This document shows positions 22,950 to 25,000 of a stretch of DNA of 25,000 nt, piece after piece. The position numbers were made by a program, and so were the translations under genes. The first letter of the stretch is position 1. The number at the start of each line of letters is the position of its first letter. Source of the DNA: Halisarca cf. caerulea (lineage: Eukaryota > Porifera > Demospongiae > Chondrillida > Halisarcidae); NCBI GenBank assembly GCA_963170055.1, contig CAUJGJ010000179.1:2100801-2125800 (forward strand). The letters are read 5' to 3'. The notes under the pieces are model-generated. The model worked only from the letters and a program-made list of their open reading frames with translations, was not told the DNA's origin and did not search any database.

Positions 22950-24422
22950 CTACACAATATCCATTAATGCTTCATGTGACAAATCAGTTATCATCAAGTC
23001 AGACAGGTCTTGGGGTAGAGGGGTTTTAGAGGTGCATAATGTGTGAAGAAGACCCCGAGCCTGGGAAAGTACCACATCCACTGACATGGAGTGAGCCAGG
23101 CCAGCAAAGTGTATCATTAGTTCATCAGAAGACATGTTTTGAATAATTGGTTTGTTTCCGTACATAGCAATGATGGCCAGACACACCAAAAGGTGGAAGG
23201 AATTACATTCAGAGCAAGCCCAACATGTTTCCCATATCCTGAGGGTGTCCTCAATGCTAAACTCTCGTTTGAAGTTGACTAGAAGCCAGCGATGAGTGAA
23301 AATCAAGTGATGTCCACCTTCTATGGAAGTGACATAGTCATGGAACGAGGGAAGGAGGAACTTAATCAGATGTAATAGGGATTTCTGAAGAACAGGAAAC
23401 ACACAGAATGTGACATCTTTACTGCTACACACCCCCATGCCACACCCTAGTCTGGTATAGAACAACCTTTCCTCCCTTATTCCTTGACTGCTTAAAGGAT
23501 TGTGTATGTCAGATATAAAGAGGGAAGCCAGGGTGGTAACCCTCGAACTAGACACACCCACCCCCACATACACACATACACATTCCATGTACCTTTACAC
23601 ACAATGCACACAATAAACACAAATATACCTGGATATAAACAGCATTTGCCCAAACACAACACAAAGACATCCCAAATACAAGTACAAACATACCCAAATA
23701 CAAACACAAATGATAATGGGAATAAAACCACTGTGTGCACATTCAAAGAATTACAATCTGCTCTTCTATAGCTTGAGCGGCTCGTGACGACATGAACAAG
23801 GCATGCTTTTCCAGCAAGTTGACATAGCACCAGAAAGCAACTGGTATGTCCTTGACAACGGAGAGGAGAGGGACAGCAAGGTCTGACATTCCTTGGCTGT
23901 AAACTACTTTGCGGTTGTGCACCAAATAACACAACACCAGGGTCCTACATGAGGCAAACATCAGCAGCGTGGTGTAAGCACACATCCCCACAACATAACG
24001 ATGTACCTCAAATTCTCCCTGACTTCGTCTTTCTTCACAAATAGCTTACTGGAAAGGTCAGCCCTCAGGACATCTTTCTCCATAGAGTCACTAACTGCCA
24101 GGAAAGAGGAGCTACCAGAAAGCATCTCTGTTAACCTGTAGACAGGAGGAAGGATGAAGCAAAGCTTGAACACAACTAGAAGACGTGACTTAGAAGGGGA
24201 CATACACTACTGCTTGTAATTCTTCAAATTTCTTTTTCATTTCCTGTGTCTTGGTCTGGCACTCTTGGCTGTTTGTTCTCCAGCCGTACACACTCAGGAG
24301 GTAAGGCCATACACTGGATCGCAGCTCTGGACAGATTCCCTTGAAGAACACAACCTAATGGGCACACAAGCAAGAAATAGATATGGATATATGCACACAA
24401 GCACACACAACATACAAATAAG

Positions 24423-24465
<43 letters not shown>

Positions 24466-25000
24466 GCATGTACATGCATACAAGTATACATCCACCCCCC
24501 ACCCCCCACACACTAGCATGTATACACATACATGTACACACACACACACACCAGTACAGTGGAAGGTTTTGACTTACATTCTGAACAAAGCTAGGGTCTG
24601 TCAGTGAGCCATCAGTGTGCTTGAGCTGTGACCAGTGGTCAACTGTCAGCATACTCCTCACCTCTGCCTGCCCTGGGTGTAGCTCTGGGAGGCTCAGTTG
24701 AGGGTAGCTGACAGTAAATGTATGGAGAGCAATATCTGATTGATCGTGAGAGGACTCCTTCAAATAAGTGCAGTCTTGTAGAACCTTCATAAACCCAGCC
24801 AGACCTCCACTGATGAACTCAAACACATGTACAGTGTCATTTAAGCCTCTGACTATAACGTGCCCAATATCTCCAGGAGGAGATGTAGAGCCTGAAAAAA
24901 ACACTCTTATTTCCTCCACCTTGCTGCTATCTATTGACAATGTTTTGGAGTGGCTAGCACTCTCTCTGCCAAAGAACTCTGCATTGGGTAACCAGTTAAG
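22950..25000 (-). CDS. TBC1D16: TBC1 domain family member 16, C-terminal half (5' partial)
   Basis: Rab GTPase-activating protein; vertebrate TBC1D16 acts on Rab4A in endosomal receptor recycling. Exons in coding order: 25000-24578, 24354-24206, 24135-24007, 23944-23755 and 23384-22950 (TAG), all GT-AG and in phase, about 441 residues; the N-terminus is beyond the window. Recognisable in order: HVFEFISGGLAGF (human YKVFHFHHGGL), VVFFKGICPELRSSVWPYLL (start of TBC, human IFFGGIDVSIRGEVWPFLL), MEKDVLRAD (arginine finger IxxDxxR, with Met for Ile), VVYSQGMSDLAVPLL (glutamine finger YxQ), FTHRWLLVNFKREF, and FHLLVCLAIIAMYGN (human FHLFICVAIVAIYGD). Both catalytic fingers are intact. The protein ends soon after the TBC domain, without the roughly 80-residue tail of human TBC1D16. 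TBC1D15/17 are less similar in the last block. Donor GTATGT at 24205 was chosen over two nearby GTs because it keeps the frame. Confidence 0.9.
23385..23754 (-). other. TBC1D16 last intron
   Basis: This 370-base intron (GTAATT donor, TTCTTCAG acceptor on the minus strand) contains a diffuse CA/AT-rich region at 23555-23715 without a clean repeat unit. An overlapping open frame on the minus strand is an intron artefact. Confidence 0.6.
24424..24462 (-). repeat. (GT)n microsatellite in TBC1D16 intron
   Basis: About 20 CA units on the + strand read as GT on the coding strand. With shorter CA runs at 24537-24551 (about 26 bases after the GTAAGT donor) they fill much of the 223-base intron 24355-24577. 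Confidence 0.95.

Overview
The window is animal (metazoan) nuclear DNA. It holds spliced genes with GT-AG introns, a eukaryotic tRNA with a Pol III terminator, and proteins of animal families. Introns are mostly 50-400 bases, several of them swollen by tandem repeats, and five genes fit in 25 kb. That suggests a compact invertebrate genome, perhaps a sponge or another early-branching animal. The species assignment is inference only.

Layout, left to right. (1) Positions 1-5121, + strand: the last 14 exons (about 720 residues) of INTS1, the scaffold subunit of the Integrator complex; its 5' part lies outside the window. A tRNA-Glu(UUC) gene sits inside its first visible intron. (2) Positions 5606-5986, - strand: a small multi-hydrophobic protein resembling promethin/LDAF1, a lipid-droplet assembly factor. 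(3) Positions 6177-20655, + strand: a complete 24-exon gene (1,434 codons by my phase-checked model) for an ANKFN1 / wide awake (WAKE/Nmf9) orthologue, with a long disordered N-terminus, ankyrin repeats, an FN3 domain, a conserved central block and a Ras-association-like C-terminus. It starts head-to-head with the promethin-like gene. (4) Positions 21098-22357, + strand: a complete 5-exon SLC25A38 (mitochondrial glycine carrier, haem synthesis). (5) Positions 22950-25000, - strand: the 3' five exons of TBC1D16, a Rab GTPase-activating protein, converging on SLC25A38. The five proteins belong to unrelated pathways, so this is ordinary gene-dense animal DNA and not an operon. All exon boundaries were chosen by eye from GT-AG signals and reading-frame phase. 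In each gene the phases close across every junction and the total length is a multiple of three.

The unusual content is in the introns. At least seven tandem arrays with different units (5, 17, 18, 20, 21, 23 and about 31-34 bases) occur, including about 2 kb of minisatellite inside ANKFN1 intron 3. Nearly every long (GT)n or (CA)n run starts at, or within about 30 bases of, a 5' splice site. ANKFN1 intron 11 carries a 206-base insertion flanked by a 14-base direct repeat, with a ribozyme-like hairpin motif, and next to it a 136-base near-perfect palindrome. I found no convincing new multi-gene system. The most notable candidates are the splice-site-anchored microsatellites, the small mobile elements in intron 11 and the tRNA in a barely larger intron.
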